Assembly: GCA_934047225.1 (NCBI GenBank)
Contig: CAKOHE010000111.1
Coordinates: 186,001 to 250,000 of the forward strand
DNA: 64,000 bases
From: Ypsolopha sequella
Taxonomy: Eukaryota; Arthropoda; Insecta; Lepidoptera; Ypsolophidae
Direction: 5' to 3'
Part shown: positions 62,386-64,000 of the stretch, in pieces
Numbering within the stretch: the stretch's first letter is position 1
How the letters are laid out: each line of letters starts with the position of its first letter
Translations under genes and position numbers: made by a program
The notes under the pieces: generated by a model
What the model was told of the DNA's origin: nothing
What the model saw: the letters and a program-made list of their open reading frames with translations, nothing else
The model's database searches: none

Positions 62386-64000
62386 TTTAGATATCGCCTT
62401 AAGAGATGTGTTCATTTCATTTAAAATTTTAACGACTCAACGTGATAGGTGGTGAGCCTGATACCTGTACAGTACAGCAGGCCCACGGTTCTTAGGTCGA
62501 CCTCATTTTAACGACTCAACGTGATAGGTGGTGAGCCTGATACCTGTACAGTACAGCAGGCCCACGGTTCTTAGGTCGACCTCATTTTAACGACTCAACG
62601 TGATAGGTGGTGAGCCTGATACCTGTACAGTACAGCAGGCCCACGGTTCTTAGGTCGACCTCATTTTAACGACTCAACGTGATAGGTGGTGAGCCTGATA
62701 CCTGTACAGTACAGCAGGCCCACGGTTCTTAGGTCGACCTCATTTTAACGACTCAACGTGATAGGTGGTGAGCCTGATACCTGTACAGTACAGCAGGCCC
62801 ACGGTTCTTAGGTCGACCTCATTTTAACGACTCAACGTGATAGGTGGTGAGCCTGATACCTGTACAGTACAGCAGGCCCACGGTTCTTAGGTCGACCTCA
62901 TTTTAACGACTCAACGTGATAGGTGGTGAGCCTGATACCTGTACAGTACAGCAGGCCCACGGTTCTTAGGTCGACCTCATTTTAACGACTCAACGTGATA
63001 GGTGGTGAGCCTGATACCTGTACAGTACAGCAGGCCCACGCTTCTTAGGTCGACCTCATTTTAACGACTCAACGTGATAGGTGGTGAGCCTGATACCTGT
63101 ACAGTACAGCAGGCCCACGCTTCTTAGGTCGACCTCATTTTAACGACTCAACGTGATAGGTGGTGAGCCTGATACCTGTACAGTACAGCAGGCCCACGGT
63201 TCTTAGGTCGACCTCATTTTAACGACTCAACGTGATAGGTGGTGAGCCTGATACCTGTACAGTACAGCAGGCCCACGCTTCTTAGGTCGACCTCATTTTA
63301 ACGACTCAACGTGATAGGTGGTGAGCCTGATACCTGTACAGTACAGCAGGCCCACGCTTCTTAGGTCGACCTCATTTTAACGACTCAACGTGATAGGTGG
63401 TGAGCCTGATACCTGTACAGTACAGCAGGCCCACGCTTCTTAGGTCGACCTCATTTTAACGACTCAACGTGATAGGTGGTGAGCCTGATACCTGTACAGT
63501 ACAGCAGGCCCACGCTTCTTAGGTCGACCTCATTTTAACGACTCAACGTGATAGGTGGTGAGCCTGATACCTGTACAGTACAGCAGGCCCACGCTTCTTA
63601 GGTCGACCTCATTTCAACAATTATTTCTATCGAGAAAAGTTTATCCAAACACATTTTCCAAAATCAAATCCCTAGATTATATAGTCAAAATGCATATACC
63701 AGAAAGTGATTATATTTTCCGTGTATTTCATGAAATACACAGAAAAGAAACACCCGTATTTTTTCGCATATCGCCTTAACATCTTAAGGGGCTATACCGT
63801 GAAAATTGACACTTTTTGAAGTTATTTATCTGCTCTTTTAATGAAGTTCCAAGTAAAATAAATTAGTATAACAATTTTGGGACCTTTTACAAGATTTTGG
63901 TCTATCAGAAACGCGATAGGAGGAATTTCATTCGATAGAAATAATTATTGAAATCAGGTCTAAATTTACACTTTTTTTGATATTCTGACAAATTAGGATA
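62386..64000. mobile_element. RepF-type element around the 79-bp array, running to the window end
   Basis: The complement of TTAAGGCGATAT lies at 62393 and again near 63769. CATTTCAACAATTATTTCTATCGA at 63611 is mirrored by TCGATAGAAATAATTATTGA near 63933. These words also occur in the RepF copy at 13020. The array at 62431-63615 sits between them. Exact ends cannot be fixed because the sequence runs to the window edge. Confidence 0.5.
62431..63615. repeat. 79-bp minisatellite, 15 copies
   Basis: The unit starts AACGACTCAACGTGATAGGT and recurs every 79 bp. Copies differ at one site, CACG(G/C)TTC: G in copies 1-7 and 10, C in copies 8, 9 and 11-15. Each unit contains AGGTCGACCT (a perfect palindrome) and TACCTGTACAGTACAGCAGG. 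The last copy ends in GACCTCATTTCAAC, which continues into RepF sequence. Confidence 0.97.

Overview
The window is eukaryotic nuclear DNA, almost certainly from a moth or butterfly. It is AT-rich and intron-dominated, with short GC3-rich exons bounded by GT/AG sites. It carries repeats I know from Lepidoptera, such as the GTGCGAGTCGGACTCGC...GGTACGGAACCCTAAAA repeat and LINE tails with short simple-sequence ends. There are no bacterial operons, rRNA genes or CRISPR arrays. Most long open frames are transposon relics or read-through of tandem repeats.

Host coding sequence is sparse and lies as single exons in large introns. On the plus strand there are two unrecognised 88-nt exons (3578-3665, 19273-19360) and an unrecognised terminal exon (38248-38472). 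A phase-matched pair encodes a thyroglobulin type-1 domain (48312-48460) and an antistasin-like, cysteine-rich segment (49823-50016). Two exons encode an AA15-type lytic polysaccharide monooxygenase-like protein (55251-55360, 55829-55962); the second has an in-frame stop and a short in-frame gap. On the minus strand is one exon of an SLC17-type major facilitator transporter (10783-10889).

Everything else that can be explained is mobile DNA. 1-3.3 kb: a fold-back MITE, then a 132-bp-repeat element split by a hAT element that carries a LINE tail and a 13-copy array. 5.3-9.1 kb: a solo LTR inside a lepidopteran repeat, and a Mutator-like transposase relic split by a hAT MITE. 9.2-10.6 kb: an R4/Dong-like LINE. 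11-21 kb: small TIR elements, tRNA-derived SINEs and a second hAT element. 21-28 kb: an inverted pair of TTAA-flanked MITEs around a deleted piggyBac element. 28-34.5 kb: a nested TIR element holding a Crypton relic and a trimeric repeat, then a 2.9-kb hAT-like element with a broken transposase. 35-38 kb: RTE-like LINE pieces and TA-flanked MITEs. 39152-45988: a complete BEL/Pao retrotransposon with identical LTRs. 46-54 kb: THAP-domain relics, LINE 3' ends, a 20-copy array, and a LINE/mariner mosaic. 57-64 kb: short coding-like tandem arrays, a full mariner-like element with a dead transposase, a LINE fragment, and a 15-copy array.

The most unusual theme is that three long, nearly identical tandem arrays (units of 47, 55 and 79 bp) lie inside, or appear to lie inside, inverted-repeat elements. 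The most biologically pointed single observation is the damaged exon of the polysaccharide monooxygenase gene.
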